A stretch of 64,000 nt of DNA from Antedon bifida (lineage: Eukaryota > Echinodermata > Crinoidea > Comatulida > Antedonidae). Positions 1-13,900 of this stretch are shown piece after piece. The notes below the pieces were generated by a model that worked only from the letters and a program-made list of their open reading frames with translations, did not search any database and was not told the DNA's origin. The position numbers and the translations under genes were made by a program. The DNA lies in the NCBI GenBank assembly GCA_963402885.1, contig OY727097.1, positions 29,753,401-29,817,400 of the forward strand, in the 5' to 3' direction. Positions within the stretch are counted from its first letter, which is position 1. Every line of letters begins with the position of its first letter.

Positions 1-1637
1 TGTTTTTCTCTTGAACGGTAAAAGTTTCAATTTATATAAGCACCCAGTGAAGCAGAACGAAGGCTGTGAAATGAGGCCAGATTACAAGTGCAGCTACGGC
101 AAAATCACACTGTGGTTACAGAATAGGAAATTCGTGAAATGGTCAATCTTCCGACGACTCGTTATCATTAACCATATCAATTACTTTTGTAAAATTATAC
201 TTATCTGATGTAATTTTAGTCGGTCTTCCCATTTATAAAGTCAATTTTTTATGAAAATCCATCAAAACAGTGAAAAATTAGATATGTTTGCACTTTACGT
301 TTGCCGATTTTCGCACTGACTTAGGGAAAGCTTTCAAAATCAATGAAGCGTAACGTATACATTCCTGAGCGAGGAGAGCGAGACGACAATACACGTGCTC
401 ACTCTCTGCCCATGCCTGGCATCGTCACGTGATAAGCAGATACAATATACAATACCAAACTGGTCGGGTCGAGTATACCCCGTCTATAATCACAACATGA
501 ACGATGTACAGTATTTGATTGAAGGTCGACTCGACCTACCGGAATGGTATAGATAATATAGCTCGAATGAGAGAGTTGGAATATTTGTAAACAAAAGTAT
601 TGCTAATTTTAAAAAGTGTAGCCTATAGTAAAAGGCCTGGTAGTATCAATTCGCATAGGGTCTACTACACTAGCTAGCTCAATTTTTAACTGGGCCGGAT
701 CGGCTAGGTCTCCTTCCTACTACCTGGTCTACTTGCTTGATGCAGTATCCGCTTTTTTGGAGAGTAAACTAGGCCTATTTTAGGCCTACTTATTAGACGA
801 TCGGGACACCATACGTGCGGAAGGCGATCGGACCTCGTTTTGCCTCAATATTTACAGCCGATTTTGTAGAACGTTTTAGGCTTAGATTGTTTAGGAGTTT
901 GGTTGATAGGATGGGTTTGGAATCCACTGAGTTTTGTTATTTATGGGCCAATCGTTTAGTAGTAGGCTAGCTAGGCCCATGATGGCCCCAATGTTTTAAT
1001 TAACGTAGCCATCGTGGCATGGAATCCCTAGTCAGAAATGGCTCTCACCCATGAATAAAATGATTTAGGCTAGGCCTAGCCTAGTACGTGAAGCCGATAT
1101 ACGATCTGTACTATTCGAGGTATAAAAATAGTATAATTTATGACTCCGTAAATCTGTACTAGTAAATTTTGTATTTCATTAAATGTCAAATAAATATATG
1201 CTACTACTGTTATTATTACACTTTAGGCCTAGCTTAGAAAATCTACAAAAAATGTATTTCACAATGATCGGGTGGTCGTCGTTTGACAGGGGAGAGAGCT
1301 AGAGATGCAAGTTGACAAACACAACGTACAAGCTTGACGTCGCGAGTTTGGAATCCACTGATGACGTGATTTTGTGAATATCTCATGAATATTAATGAGC
1401 TTCCCTAAGCTGCTGAAAAACAGACTTTCCATGAATTTACCCTAAAATGTATATAAAATTTAATTTTTTTAATTTCTCGTTATTACTTCTTCATTCTGAC
1501 ATGTCTATATTGTTATAATATTTTTTATTTAATAAATAAACGATATTTAAAAGCAATTTTAAACCCAGAACCCCCCTTTAAGTCTGCATGAGAGAGCCAA
1601 AAATCTCAAATTTGTTATGACATATGAATCTTATTTA
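1..1637. other. No gene seen; possibly AN1 intron
   Basis: Contains TAGGCCTA-type clusters (640-1090) and two CACGTG/CACGTGA motifs near 393 and 425. No exon with good borders was found. If the AN1 gene continues past the left edge this is intronic. Confidence 0.4.
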
Positions 1638-1792
1638 AAGCTGTCTACACTATCAAAGTTTATGTGACAAAAAAATGTGATGTACCCATATATGGACACG
1701 GTGATGTCATACCATATTTGGGCATATCACTGCCATTTGGGCACATCACACTTTTTTTTGTCAAACTAGTTTGATAGTGTAGACAGAGCTTA
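1638..1792. mobile_element. M1 MITE copy
   Basis: Complete copy of family M1: TIRs AGCTCTGTCTACACTATCAA / inverse, inner blocks ATGTGATGTRCCCATATATG and CAAACTAGTTTGATAG. Non-coding, about 155 bp. The 5' TIR lacks CT (AAGCTGTC). Confidence 0.85.
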
Positions 1793-2109
1793 AGCCATGT
1801 TAACTATCAATTAACTAAATTTATTCATAACAATTTCAAGTGACGAAAAGACAAACTTTATTTTCACTAGTTGCAGAGTGATAACAGACTTAGTCAAGCG
1901 TTTGATGAAATTTCAACCAACGTTTACTGCTGCTTCTAGTGGCGACATACAGTAATATTAAAATGACATGAATGAAAAACATATTTTGTGGCGAGAGTAT
2001 GAGGGAAGCTGTCATTAAATTACAGCTGATGGATAGATAGACTGTTAATGAGCTGACAGAGTGATACTAAACGAGTAACAGATACTGAAGTAAAGAGATA
2101 CTGCGGTTG

Positions 2110-2392
2110 CAAAGTGATACTACAGTAGTTGCAAAATGATAATAGACAAAGACGCTGGTTGCAAAGACCATTTTTTACTTGCTGCTGTGATTTGGCAACA
2201 TTTTTTTAAACTATCAAATTAAAAAATGCATGCACGACTGACCTTTGTACCAAAGTGATACAACAGTAGTTGCAAAATGATAATTTACAAAGACACTGGT
2301 TGCAAAGAAAAACCATTTTTTACTTGCTGCTGTGCTTGGGCAACATTTTTTTTACTATCAAATTAAAAAATACATGCACGACTGACCTTTGA
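2110..2392. repeat. ~141-bp tandem duplication
   Basis: CAAAGTGATACTACAGTAGT .. ACGACTGACCTTTG at 2110-2250 repeats at 2251-2392. Confidence 0.9.
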
Positions 2393-2554
2393 ACCGGTAG
2401 ATGCCTTAACATCGTGTCTTGTTCGAGGACTAAATACTATAACACTATCATGTTGCATTGGGCCCTTTTCATCATATTGGTCCTATCGAACAATAACAAA
2501 AAATAGAAAAGTTTATACAGTAATGAGTAACTAATAAAGGTTATGACGATTCTA

Positions 2555-2700
2555 GAGCTCTGTCCACACTATCAAACTTTATGTGACAAATAATGTGATG
2601 TGCCTATATATGGACATGATGATGTCGTATCACTACCATACATTATTTGGGCACATTACACTTTTTTTGTCAAACTAGTTTGATAGTGTAGACAGAGCTT
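2555..2700. mobile_element. M1 MITE copy
   Basis: Complete copy with both TIRs (GAGCTCTGTCCACACTATC .. GATAGTGTAGACAGAGCTT). Confidence 0.85.
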
Positions 2701-4965
2701 ATACTCTTAATTGGGTGAGAAACATTTAGGATGGTGACCCCCCTGCTACCACCACTCAACTCCCCCTCCCACCTTGAGTATATACTCGTATATACTACGA
2801 TTTGAACAACCGACACAAACCAGTATACCTTACCATTTACTCAGAAAGGAAATATACAAAAGTACATTGACTTAAGAATTGTAAAGTGTTCTTCAATATA
2901 ATTATGTTTAATGATTATGTGGCTAAGCCACAGCAGTTAGCTCTGTTCATTGACAATGACTGCCTGGTCATGTACAGCACCTGCTAGGTACAGTGTATAG
3001 CTTCACTATCCTCTCACTATCCTTTGTCCTTAGCATTTTCTCTTTATCACTATAGAAGAATTTCTTTGTCTCTGAACAAGAATGTGTAAAAATGACAGAA
3101 TACAAACTACTATTTATTGCAACTATGTAGAACTAACAACATCCAATGACTGTTTTTTATATGAATACTATAAATGAAATCAGAAATCTACAATTTGCCA
3201 TTTTCATAGCTGTATAAAACTTATAAGCACACATGGCCACCTATTGCAGTATTATTTCTTTTAATCTAGATTTAAAATATGCCAATTATGTATGTAAATA
3301 AAATGTACTGAATAAGTTAACAATTTATTACAGTATTCCTGGGCATATGTTTGACAAAGGCCTAAAAATACAATCAACACATTTCCCACAGTATTGAACA
3401 TTCATTTTTAAGAGAGAAATTAGCATAATATTATGTTTATTGTATGGACATTAATTCATTTCCCCTTTATCATATTTCTTGATCTGTCTCTGCAAAATTA
3501 TTTTTGTAACTTAAGTTCCATTACTAATAAACGAATACAAATCACGATAGTATCTAGTAAACAATGTTATCGGCCAAATGACACAGATAATTCTATTATC
3601 AAGAACTGATATTATCATTTTAGCCATGAAAATCTTTCAATAATATATTTCTATTTAGCTGTACTTATTGTTATTCTACAATATAGTACTAAAATACCTA
3701 TTGTTACTAGTGTAGAAATACCTATGGAAACACAAAAGTTCATTGACACTGTGCTTAGCACTTTGGTGTTTTTATGTTAACAAGTTTTTTCGAAAATCAC
3801 AAAATGGTCTAAAACGTCTCCAAAGTCTCAGAATTCTTGGTGTGTCGCTCAGTCACTAAATAATAAAAATGATATCAGATACTTGTGATTTTCGATAAAG
3901 ATACCTACCTCATTGGTGGGTATATAAATAAGAATGGGTAAAATAATAAAAATAAATAGTAGCTTAGTTTCTTCGCAGCCCAATACCATTCCACAAACTA
4001 AAGGTGGGTGACCATGTGAGGAGTGTGCTGATCAAAATGAGGGTAGGTCATGACCTTTCATTATAATATTCATTTTTAGTTGAAATTTAACATATTAAAC
4101 CTTGGGTATTTTAAGAGCTTATATACAGTATTACGACAACAAAGGGGGAATTTTGTGTTTTATTGAACCTAACATAACCCCTGTAGACAAAAGGTAAATA
4201 TATTCCTATCCTATACAGTAGTTGTATTCTTTAAAATTAATCGCCTGTTACCATGCTTTTATAATTAAAATATCTAGAGTACAGTTTGGCTAATCTCTCT
4301 TGTTTGGTTTTGTCTGGTGTCATCTGGGGTAAGTCCCTCCACTAAGTAAACAAAAATGACTGAATACTGTAGAAATCTGAACAATTTATATTCTTGTCAA
4401 ACTTAACCAGTATGTGTAATACAAAATAAAAATATGTTGTGTTTATTTTTTTTCATCCATTTCAAGTTATAGAGTAAAAGCAAACCCATAGTACTGTAGT
4501 ACAGTATACACTGAATAAGCACCTAAAAAGGTTATAAAATGTTTATGTTCTGTACGTCTTGGATTAAGTTACTGCTAAATTTTGATAATGAATTCAACTT
4601 TAAAAATAATATGCAACATTCATAAAAACGATGTGTCTGATATGATTACGTGAAATACATTTCCCATGCATAAAAACACAGAATACAGATTTTTCTTTCG
4701 TTTATTTGTGAAGTACAGTAATTAATAAACCAATTTTCTTGGATTTCAATACGCAAGTTCTGTAAGTATATACCTATTTACACCAAAATATTAAGAAAGA
4801 TAACTTGAAAATTGTAGGCGCTATCGTGAAACAAACAAAGTAAGTATTATATTATACTTAGCAAAACTTTTCCATGTAAAAAACCTGTTCAGTCAATTCA
4901 AGCAGTGGACTAGACCAATTTTTTTTTTCCAAATTTAGGGGGCACTTATTGGAGCAAAAGCTTAC
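2701..4965. other. No gene seen (AT-rich)
   Basis: No supported exon or repeat array; stop codons in all frames. May be AN1 intron or 3' flank. Confidence 0.4.
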
Positions 4966-7900
4966 CTGCTTCATCACTGGTGATATGCAGAGATGGTAGG
5001 GGCTGACAATGTGGTTGTGGCTGCAAGAACAAATAATAAAATAAATTAATTATAAATACACGTTTATAGAAATAATACAGGTACACTGTATGACTTTTCT
5101 TTTATTCAGGGACTATCCTTATAAAGGGGCACATTCCCATGAAACGAACAATAGGAATACATGTTCTAACAATAAAGCTCTGTCTACACTATCAAACTAT
5201 TTTGACAAAAAAGTTTGTCAATATGCCTAAATATGGTAGTGATATGATGTCCCATATATGGGAACTTCACATTTGTTTTCATTTGTCACATAAAGTTTGA
5301 TAGAGTAGACAGTACTTAATGCCAATATCTATTCATGGAACACACCTACTGTACAGTATTAGAGAGACACAGGCGGCCCTGAAGGTGTCCCCTTAATAAG
5401 GGTTCTACTATATTTCTGTGTCACATAATGTTTGATAGAGTAGACAGTACTTAAGGCCAATATCTATTCATGGAACACACTACAGTATTAGAGAGACACA
5501 GGCGGCCCTGAAGGTGTCCCCTTAATAAGGGTTCTACTATATTTCTGTGTCACATAATGTTTGATAGAGTAGACAGTACTTAAGGCCAATATCTATTCAT
5601 GGAACACACTACAGTATTAGAGAGACACAGGCGGCCCTGAAGGTGTCCCCTTAATAAGGGTTCTACTATATTTTTTGTCACATAATGTTTGATAGAGTAG
5701 ATAGTACTTAAGGCCAATATCTATTCATGGAACACACTACAGTATTACAGAGACACAGGCGGCCCTGAAGGTGTCCCCTTAATAGGGGTTCTACTATATT
5801 TTCTTCATGATCAAAGGTCTCTATTTGATAACGCACTACTACTATTATTTACTTTTATTTGTTATTACGTTGAAAATAAATCTTCAGTAGGATATGAGAG
5901 CTAAAGTTGTACAGAGGTGAACTTCCTGTCGTTACTAGTGTATATTGTTTAGTATCTTAATATTATCCTTAGATTTAACTCATTTATCATGTAACTGTGT
6001 AACCACACCTTTTAGTGTACAGTAGTATTTTTAGTGTTATAGGAAGAAATACCATAAATGAATTGTTATGAAACAAGTTTTACAGTAAGTAAAAGATGGG
6101 ATGGATTACAATAATTTAATTTACATGTACTGTATCAATAATCATTGGTTTAATCAAATAAACATTACCATTAAGCAACATAAAATCAACTTGTTGAACA
6201 ATAGAACAGAATTCCTAAGTACAGTATTATTCTTAGAAAAAATGTTTTAAATTTTTTAAACTAACAATTATCACCAAGCACAAATTGCACCTTGGGCCCG
6301 TTCATGCCTAGTTATTTACCCGAGTAAGTTGGCTTCATGGACGAAATTTTTTTATAAATAATAAACATAAAGAAATGTTCACATAAAACTTCAAATAGGT
6401 ATTCTTAAAATATAAAAATTATTGTTCAAAATAATACAGTAACTAAAATCAAAGAAATATTCACATAAAACTTCAAATAGGTATTCTTAAAATATAAAAA
6501 AAACCATAACATTGTTCAAAATAGTACAGTAACTAAAAACAAAGAAATATTCACATCAAACTTCAATAGGTATTCTTAAAATATAAAAAACATTGTTCAA
6601 AATAGTACAGTAACTAAAAACAAAGACATTTTCACATAAAACTTCAAGGAGGTAATGAACTACAACATTTAATTTTTTAAATCTACAGTAACATTGTTCA
6701 ACATAGAAGAACTGAAAAAAAAAACATAAAAGAAATGTTTACATAAAACTCCAAAGAGGTAAATGAACTATCAACATTTTTTTTAAATCTTAACATTGTT
6801 CAACATAAAGTAAATGAAAAAAACAAATCTTAAAACAAATTGCATACTCTGTGCTTTTTTTAAGTTTGTATTAAAATAAACAAACACATTTTTCATGTAA
6901 AACTCTTACAAGGATTTAAAAAATAATATAATAATAGCGAAAATACACACCCAAGCAGCGCCTTAATCCAAGGTTTCATCGTGGAACAGTGTTAGTATCC
7001 TAGTAAACAGCGCCTGACGGTAATTATCACGAAAATGAGCGCTAATTTTCGTTTCAAAAGACTTGTACACGCTCATTTAAAATGATACATACCACAAAGC
7101 AGAATTATGAAGCATGTCGTAGTCAAATTGAGGGGTCACCGCTTTGATGCATGTATATATTTATAGAACAGGAACCTTTTCTCCCCCTTATTTAATCCAC
7201 AAGTATACACGGTATGAATCATTCTATTATCGGTATCAAAATCAGTCCAACGTGAGCAATATGACAACGATATCCTCTAGATTTTAGACATAGATGTTCA
7301 CTTACAGTACAACAAAGTAGAATGGACAAATACACTTTCTAATCTTAGTATCTAGGCCTAGTATACTTTTGTACTTTGATTAAAATACAGTTATTAATTG
7401 AAATATGAAAATGTATACAGTAGTATTAGACTGTATTCATTTATTAATTTGTATTACTTTTAATTTTCCGTAAAAAACAACAAGAAATAAAAGTTTGTGG
7501 TCAATCAAAAAAAAAATCTGTATATTCAATTGAATTTTCAAACTTTTGTGGTTTGGTTTCATTTTGTAAGTTCAATTGTTGCTTTTGATTTTATTACAGT
7601 AATGGAATTTTTACTTCTGAAAACTGTGGTTTGGTTTCATTTTTTATTAAACAATATCTACAGAATTCATTCTTAAAAGCTATATGTCACTTTGCTTGTT
7701 ATAAAATGAAGTAATATTAATAATTAACAAATAAACAAATATTGAAAAATATGGCTATTTATATAAAATGTTGTTTAAAAAAAGAAGGAATTCCCAAAAT
7801 AATCATGTATAAAAAGTATGCATACTGTTGATACAGTGCAATGATAGCTATCAGTGGCTAAACCCAGTGGCCCCACAGCATAAGCAGCCCCATGCAACTA

Positions 7901-10900
7901 TCCAGCATTGGTGGGGCCCCTTAGGAGTGCAAAAACCAGGGGCCCTTTCCCCCAGCGTTATGCCACTCATAGAATAAGGGAAGACCACAATAAAGGATAT
8001 ACCTATAAATCATAAAAATAAACAGCTATTCGTAATGTAAACAATGAGGTATTCTACAGTATGCTACTGTAAATAGCTTTTTGAGTGTGCAGTGGTGGGT
8101 AATTCTGAAAAACAACATGTCTTTGTCTTCCTACTGTATGTTGTTAACAAAATGCTGCAATGGGGGGTTTTTTTTAATGGCAGTCTCCTGTTTATAATTC
8201 TTAAATATTGAAATATGTATGAAGTGGTTGGTACAAATCAAAAAACCAATAAAAAAAACTTCTTTTTAGATTCTTTGTTTTTAAATGTCAACACTAATAT
8301 AAACAAAATGGTTCTCCTCTTTTAAAAATTCCTAAATTTTCTTATAAAGAAACAAAGACAACTCCTATTAAGGGGACACTTTGTTTGGTCCCGTAAAGGT
8401 TCTAACTGTATTCAGTATACCTTTAAATGATTGAACATTGATAGCCAGGCATCTTAACTCAACACTACTATACCATAATTTGAAACCCGTGGAATCAGAA
8501 AACAAGCTTCATACCTAAGAACACAGCTTTAAAGCAAATAAGATTATTCATTCATTTCCTTTATTTTGGATAGTGCATCCATATACAAAACATACAAAAC
8601 AAAAAGAGACAACATGTCACCAGGAAAGTAACAATAGCATCTTCCACAAAAACAACCTATGATATCCTAAAATATGTTTTATCATTCTTTTTCTCTTAAT
8701 TTTCCTTCATCCTACTCCATATGTTTCCTCTTCCTTTTCTTTCTCCATTCTCTTCTAAATCCCATCATTCTTCTCTTTCAACATCTCTATTTTCAATCAA
8801 ATATCAATTATTCAATTGATTGATCCGATAATAACATTATTAATGTTATTATAAGTAAACAAGCATTCCAAGATCAAATGTATTAAAGACACACTGAATC
8901 ATTGTTTATCAGGTCTTTCCTGAAAGCATCAGAGATTCAAATAGTTTCGGTAAATGACTCACAAATGAATTAATTCATTTGTTGTTTGCTCATTCAAAAG
9001 AATTAATCAACGATTTGACATGTGTCAAACTTTTCACTTTAATTAGCAATCACATCAAGAAAATGGAAAGTATAGATACTTCAGACAAAGAAGACGTTTA
9101 TCTGGTTGATGCCGTGACTAAAACGGTTTTAATCGAGAAGATTTAAATCAGAAAAAAATAGGGGTTTTTTTCTACTTGTCGAATAAAATAGTGTTCATAA
9201 ATTTGATAAATATAAATTATTTTTGTCAAATGAAAATAATTTAATTGAAAATAATTAATACAATATATTATTTTTTCATCTTTTCTAACAAGTCTAAAGA
9301 AGATAGGAAGGAAAATAGAAATATTGAAATGATGGGATTTAGAATAGAATGAAGAAAGAAAATGAAGAGAAAACAGATGGTAGGATGAAGGAAAATAAAA
9401 AGAAGAATGAAGAAACTGAGGAAGAGAATTATGAATTGAATGGAGTGAAGAATAAAGAAAATGAAGAGCAAGAAAAACAAATAGAAATGAATGAAGAGAA
9501 AAAGAAAAACAGACAGACAACTTAAAAGCAAGACAATTGGAAGATGAGGAAAAGGGAGAAATAGAGTTTAAAGGAAAAAAATCATTAGGAAAAAGAAGTA
9601 AAACTAAGATAATAAACCTCAAAATACTTAGAAATAGAGAGAAAGGAAAAAACAGTAGGAAAAGGAAGTAAAACTGAAGAAATAAACAACAAAATAATAA
9701 TGTCATTGAACCTATCCGAATAATAACACAATAAGATCCTGGTCCTTTCCATCTCCTTTCTTTCCCACTATTACTTCCCAAGATATTTTTATTACATCAT
9801 AATTTTAACACCAATACCTTAATGTATGGTAGTGTCATATTTTTTTTTTCATCAGTAAAGTCAGTGTCAAAGGTTATATCAGTCTGGACATATGAATAAT
9901 TAATACACACTACATCACTTCTTATTTATTTTTATAGGTTTAGAATATTACGAAGAATTAATATGGTCATTTTGGAAAGGTGTCAAATTGGGATATAACA
10001 GATCTTTCACCAGTCTTGACAGCCTACTGTCTCAACCAAATATTGAATTGGACATAACCCCCTATCCCCATGTGGGACAGAGCTGTAGAACACGCTGTAT
10101 TCATCAATCAACGTGCTCCAACGAAAACATCCCCCCACTGTCAAAGTCCATTTTTTTCTATCAAAAAATATACGGTGGATTATGACACACGTCAGTGAGG
10201 CAACTTGGAAAAGGCAATGAATGATTGTCAATTAACCTTTTTTACAAGGTAACAAAGTTTAAATTGAATTTGACAACGTGTTCATAAGATTCTCTTCCTT
10301 TATGAAACACTTTGAAACAATTTTAAGTCCGATACAACAGATATTAAGACAACTTCAGACATAGAATTAAATCTAGATGAAACCCATCTGCTAAGAAATC
10401 ATCGATGTATTTCAAGATTAAGATCAAAGATTACACACAAACTGTATTAGTTTCCAAAGCACGAAACCAACAAGTTTAGAAAACTTCCAGTTGTATGAAC
10501 AGTATTGGCTAATTTTTTCCCTCAAAATTCATTGCAACAAGCAAAGAACAAACATTCTAAATTGGCAAATGAAATTTTACGGTAATTTGAACACTTAAAA
10601 CTTGAAATTAAACAGTAAACAAAAATGTATTTTTAAGAAAAGGTCTTCACAATCAGTCAATTTGGCAGTCGTACATTTTGTTCTAGATATATAAGATAAA
10701 TTATGAAAAGAGGAGAACTGGATAACTTATCAATTATTCAGACCTTATATTTTGTTCCTTTTTTTCTTTTTTTGTGTTCACTCGCTCAGAAACACTCATT
10801 TTTAATGGTCTAACAAACAAATTCATTGTATTTTCAAACAATAGTTATAATAGAAACTGTACAATATTTTGTGACAATTTTCTCGGTTACTCATTCAAAA

Positions 10901-13900
10901 AACATTTCTTTTGTTTTGTGAAAATAATTTTCACGGATTAATAGTTTTACAGGAAGAAAAATATTTAGCATGATTATTATTCTCTTACTCTTAATAGCAA
11001 CAAAATAATTTCTTTTGGGAACAAAGGAAAGTTAGTACTGAAAAGGTGATTGATCTTGGAAACAATCAACATACTTTTTATTTGAATACAATCATTTTTT
11101 GATGAACAAATTCACATATACACAAGTAATATTTACCTAGGTTAGCCATTAACTATACACAACCTTGAATTTCTTTATTTAAAATCAGGAGTAGTAACTG
11201 TAAAATGTATCTATAAAACAAATAGTACTAATTGTACTGACTCTAGTCTAATCCTCTCTCCTCCCTTTTTTTCCTCTTTCCTCCCTTGATTTCTTTCTCT
11301 CCTCCCTTCATTAAACTCTCTTCCTCCTTTCATATTCCTCTCTTATTACTTCATTTCCCTCTTTCCTCCCTTCATTTCCCTCTCTTCCTCCCTTCATTTC
11401 TCTCTCTTCCTTCCCTTCATTTTTCTCTCTTCATCCCTTTATTTCCCTCTCTCTCCTCCCTTTATTTCCCTCTCTCCTCCCTTTATTTCCCTCTCTCCTC
11501 CCTTCATTTCTCTCTTTCCTCCCTTCTTTTTCCTCTTTCCTCCCTTCATTTCTTTCTCTTCCTCCCTTCATTACACTCTCTTTCTCCCTTCATTTTTCTC
11601 TCATCACTTCAATTCCCTTTCCGCTCCCTCCATTAAGGGTGGACTGTTAACTTTGCTGTAGCCTCATTTCACTTACTTTACCCACGGCTCTTCCATTAAG
11701 TCCCCATCACTCATCATTGTGGGTTCTATACTCTTACAGAAACTCCATTTTTTGTCTGTCCCTCACTCACTAATGTGGACTCTATACCCCCAAAACACAT
11801 TTCATTAGACCTTATCATGTCTGTATGAGTCTTAAAGCTGACAGGTCAGAATAAGAATCTTTTATCACCTTCTAAACTGTGCCGACTATAATTAATGAGA
11901 GAAACTTTCGGGTACATTCATTCAATGGCTAGGCCAGTCATGGGAAGCAATGTTTCGCTTCTGTGACTTTTCGGTCACAGTAGTAACCACACTGTACCAC
12001 CAGAAATTATCATTAACAATCAAAACCGATGGGCTATATTCAGTATATAACTTTAGTGTACACTTTAATTTTATGTCAAATATCAATTGTTTAGATGTTG
12101 CACTCAATAACATTCAATAGAACTCCAAAATTCAAATTAACAAAAAACTTTTAAATACAAATAAAACCAATAATCAAGGTTTTAGGAACTTACCGGTAAA
12201 AGAAAAATGGATTTTCATACGTTGGTGTTGGCTTGTGTATATGTACGTCCATTCTATTGATTCACTTGGTTCCAAGAACAGGTGAATTAAGCTCGCACAT
12301 CAGACTTAATATTATTCGCAGAATGACTAGTCCGACTAACGGTCCAACACATGAGTGTAATATCCCTTCTAACTGATTAACTAGCTCGTCTACAAGGCAG
12401 GCACTTAGTTCGTCAACATTGTTCCGTCAAGTAATAAACAGTTGTTATTGCAGGGTTGGGCATAGGGGTGGAGACTTTTTGTTTGTGGTATTTCAGCTGT
12501 GACTTGAACATAAAGAAAAGGTTGTCTCAGTTCTCTTTTGTGAACTTAAGGCTTGGCTGTGTTCCAGTCATAGACAATGGAGGTATATCAATCCTATTTA
12601 ACTATATTATGTGTTGTATAGACTCCACTCTATACAATGGCTATTATATTGTATTGTATATAATGGAATTTCATACGGAAATGCAAAAAAAAAATGTATT
12701 TTATCAACCATCAGAACCAATCATCTAATAAATTCTTTATTAATATAATTAATTAGCAACCGAAGTCTCACTATATCGCTATGCCATTTTGGTAGTCCAA
12801 ACTATATTACAAACCTATGTTTCAAAATGCTTCGTCTAGGCATAGTTCTCGATGTAAATTGAGTCTATTGGCAGGAATTGGTTGCAAGATTCACTTTCCC
12901 ACCAGGCTCAGAGCATAGAGATATTATTATTACTATAATATCTCTATGCTCAGAGGAAGAAAGCTGGCTGGCCAGGACTGGTTTAAAACCTTAAATACTA
13001 GACACTATATGGCAGGCTATACATTGCTACAGTACAGTATTTATAAACCAAGCTCTAAATAATATCGTTTATGTACAGTAGGAGATGTAAGAGAGGCTGT
13101 GATATTTTGGTGTCAGGCTTAATACCTAATCAGCAAACTGAGTCAACTGTATGATTGCACAAAGACAGGGCTGGTAAAACATACCACATTCAATTCATAA
13201 AACAATACTTTTATAATACACCCTTAGGATATCGTTGTTTCTTTCAACTCATGTACAATGTCCATCCATCCAAAACAGTGAGAAACTTGCCAATTACAGG
13301 ATGGATATCTACAATTCATGAGGCTAGGGAAGTGGAGTAGAAAGAGTTATGCATTACATTTACAACCCTGGCACTAGGTCTAGTATAGAATTCTTGCACT
13401 GGGTCCAGTATTGAACCCTGGCACTGGGTCCAATATTGAACCCTGGCACTGGGTCCAGTATTGAACCCTGGCACTGGGTCCAGTATTTAACCCTGGCACT
13501 GGGTCCAATATTGAACCCTGGCACTGGGTCCAGTATTGAACCCTGGCACTGGGTCCAGTATAGAACCCTGGCACTGGGTCCAGTATTAAACCCTGGCACT
13601 AGATCCAGTATTGAACCCTGGCACTGGGTCCAATATTGAACCCTGGCACTGGGTCCAATATTTACCCTAACAATAAAGCTAGCTCAAATTAGTATAAACC
13701 CCTATTTGTAGAACTTAATGAAAGACAAATTAACCGATCAGATAGTAAAAGTGACAATCCAGATACAGAAATATTTATTCAATTTTGAACATGAAACAAG
13801 GTAAACTTTTTTAGTTATTTTGAGGTTAAAATGAACTTATATATATATTTTTAATAAATTCCTGTTAAAATCTAATATCTTTTGTAGTACTGTACTATAC

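Noticed and set aside
9143-9781. 212-residue minus-strand ORF
   Set aside because: It is Phe/Leu/Ser low complexity produced by the purine tract on the other strand; no domain, splice or promoter evidence.
11286-11636. 116-residue plus-strand ORF
   Set aside because: Translation of the pyrimidine-rich tandem tract; composition artefact.
13360-13639. Repetitive ORFs on both strands
   Set aside because: 25-bp minisatellite; 75-bp periodicity keeps frames open by chance.
13363-13667. CRISPR-like array
   Set aside because: Contiguous 25-bp tandem units with no unique spacers, in a eukaryotic genome.
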